A DNA stretch of 43,159 nucleotides from an uncultured Mediterranea sp. (GTDB taxonomy: Bacteria > Bacteroidota > Bacteroidia > Bacteroidales > Bacteroidaceae), in assembly GCA_945836915.1 (NCBI GenBank), contig CAMAMO010000002.1:1-43159 (forward strand), in the 5' to 3' direction. The notes below the pieces were generated by a model, which saw only the letters and a list, made by a program, of their open reading frames with translations, had not been told where the DNA came from and made no database searches. This document shows positions 42,263 to 43,159 of the stretch, piece after piece. Position numbers and translations under genes: made by a program. The first letter of the stretch is position 1. Every line of letters begins with the position of its first letter.

Positions 42263-42991
42263 TTAATCGCGTTGTTTAATAGCCTCGTAGATCAGGATAC
42301 CTGCGGCTACAGAGACGTTGAGTGATTCAATGGTGCCCTTCATCGGGATTTTGACCCATTCATCGCAGAGGGCCAGATTGTCGTATGATACTCCCTTGTC
42401 TTCTGCTCCCATGATGATGCAGAGCGGACCGGAATAATCTGCTTGAGTATAATTGTAATCTCCTTTTTCAGTAGCGGCTATGATGCGGAATCCACTCTCT
42501 TTCAAGTATTTCAGTGTAGTTGTCAAATTGACCTCGCGGCATACGGGTAGCTTATGCAGCGCTCCGGCAGAGGTTTTGACAGCATCCGCATTGACTGAAA
42601 CACTGTCGCGGTTAGGGATGATAATGGCATCTACTCCTGCACATTCACAGGTACGGGCAATGGCTCCGAAATTTCGCACATCGGTTACCCCATCGAGCAT
42701 GATGAAGAAGGGGTTTTTGCCTTGCTCAAAGAGGAAGGGAACTACCTGCTCCGTCAGTTGGTAGGTCACCGGTGAGATAAAGGCCACCACACCCTGGTGA
42801 TTCTTCTTGGTGATACGGTTCAGTCGTTCAACAGGTACCCTCTGAACAGGAATGGTGCTGCCTTTCAGTGCAGCAAAGAGTTCCTTGGAGAGTTCGCTCT
42901 GAATATCGCGTTTTACCAGAATCTTATCTATCTCTTTACCGGCTTCTAAGGCTTCTATCACAGCCCTTACGCCAAATATCATATCATTCAT
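42263..42991 (-). CDS. rlmB: TrmH/SpoU family 23S rRNA (guanosine-2'-O)-methyltransferase
   Basis: This 242-residue SPOUT methyltransferase uses SAM to methylate the 2'-OH of a guanosine, G2251 of 23S rRNA in the RlmB group. IFGVRAVIEALEAGKEI opens the substrate-binding domain; DGVTDVRNFGAIARTCECAG, CIIMGAEDKGVS and IPMKGTIESLNVSVAAGILI are the three SPOUT motifs with the deep knot. Conserved Asn, Arg and Glu residues are present. It lies 72 bases downstream of recN on the same strand. A different target (TrmH-like tRNA) is possible but less likely. Confidence 0.9.
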   Translation of the reverse strand: MNDMIFGVRAVIEALEAGKEIDKILVKRDIQSELSKELFAALKGSTIPVQRVPVERLNRITKKNHQGVVAFISPVTYQLTEQVVPFLFEQGKNPFFIMLDGVTDVRNFGAIARTCECAGVDAIIIPNRDSVSVNADAVKTSAGALHKLPVCREVNLTTTLKYLKESGFRIIAATEKGDYNYTQADYSGPLCIIMGAEDKGVSYDNLALCDEWVKIPMKGTIESLNVSVAAGILIYEAIKQRD

Positions 42992-43024
42992 TCTTTTTGC
43001 TATTTAATTGACTATAATATTATT

Positions 43025-43051
43025 GTTGACGAGTTAACAAGTTGACGAGTT
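43025..43051. repeat. Short direct repeat between recN and rlmB
   Basis: GTTGACGAGTT occurs at 43025-43035 and 43041-43051, separated by AACAA. It is a short intergenic repeat of unknown meaning. Confidence 0.5.
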
Positions 43052-43063
43052 TTCTATTCCTTA

Positions 43064-43159
43064 TTATACGTGGCGATTAAGCAGGGCTTTGGCGTTATCC
43101 AGGGCAGCTTGGGTCAAAGTGGCTCCGCTTAACATGTGGGCTAACTCCTCGATGCGCTC
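43064..43159 (-). CDS. recN: DNA repair protein RecN, C-terminal end (cut by window edge)
   Basis: The last 31 codons are visible on the minus strand, ending in a stop at 43064-43066. The sequence ERIEELAHMLSGATLTQAAL continued by DNAKALL matches the conserved RecN C terminus (RIEEIAxMLSG). RecN is an SMC-like ATPase for double-strand-break repair. The assignment rests only on this short tail and on its common position next to rlmB in Bacteroidales. Confidence 0.75.
   Translation of the reverse strand, partial: ERIEELAHMLSGATLTQAALDNAKALLNRHV

Noticed and set aside
1-43159. tRNA, rRNA, CRISPR, transposase or phage genes
   Set aside because: Intergenic regions were read for tRNA-like, repeat-spacer and inverted-terminal features; none convincing. 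A dedicated RNA search was not possible.

Overview
The window looks like chromosomal DNA of a gut-type member of Bacteroidales (Bacteroidaceae/Prevotellaceae-like); I cannot name the species. Reasons: several intergenic regions carry the Bacteroidetes -7 element TAnnTTTG, some with TTG/TTTG about 19-23 bases upstream; strong Shine-Dalgarno sites are rare; and the gene content is typical (Na+-NQR, LruC lipoprotein, DUF4290, DUF4492 before cydAB, DUF4738, ChuR-type anaerobic sulfatase maturase, secreted choloylglycine-hydrolase family enzyme). I see no rRNA, tRNA, CRISPR array, insertion sequence or phage gene. Most of it is housekeeping DNA; the unusual parts are the left-end surface-polysaccharide operon and the 0.8 kb non-coding stretch at 21.2-22.0 kb.

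Layout. 1-4.7 kb (minus strand): LruC lipoprotein, stand-alone receiver, pseudo-receiver/sugar-transferase fusion, and a TolC-like outer-membrane protein cut by the window edge. 5.0-6.3 kb: UDP-glucose 6-dehydrogenase with its own promoter and terminator. 6.5-12.3 kb: complete nqrABCDEF operon. 12.5-13.8 kb: DbpA-like DEAD-box helicase. 14.2-17.6 kb: serC-serA-DUF1015, preceded by an 18-bp perfect palindrome lying almost exactly between the -33 and -7 promoter elements. 17.7-21.2 kb: exported choloylglycine-hydrolase family protein and GH36 alpha-galactosidase. 21.2-22.0 kb: a strong hairpin, an 11-bp-phased inverted repeat array and a frameshifted gene remnant. 22.0-25.3 kb: chuR, nadD, and convergent gmk and yicC. 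25.4-30.9 kb: tsaB, DUF4290, rimM, degenerate M23 protein, dxr, rseP. 31.0-36.6 kb (minus): DUF4492, cydA, cydB, DUF4738 lipoprotein, nadE. 36.8-38.7 kb (minus): FlaA1/CapD-type nucleotide-sugar dehydratase. 38.8-40.1 kb: folC, overlapping convergent ridA. 40.5-43.2 kb (minus): TPR protein with a dead trypsin-like domain, rlmB, and the 3' end of recN.

How they work together. The priming transferase, UDP-glucose dehydrogenase, FlaA1-like protein and outer-membrane protein point to envelope polysaccharide synthesis. Na+-NQR and cytochrome bd form the two ends of a sodium-pumping, low-oxygen respiratory chain, and NadD and NadE make its NAD+. The serine operon joins the first two steps of the phosphorylated serine pathway to a DUF1015 protein of unknown activity. 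The most novel-looking items are the 11-bp-phased repeat array (21371-21485), the palindrome inside the serC promoter, the receiver/pseudo-receiver-transferase pair, and DUF1015 in its serine context.
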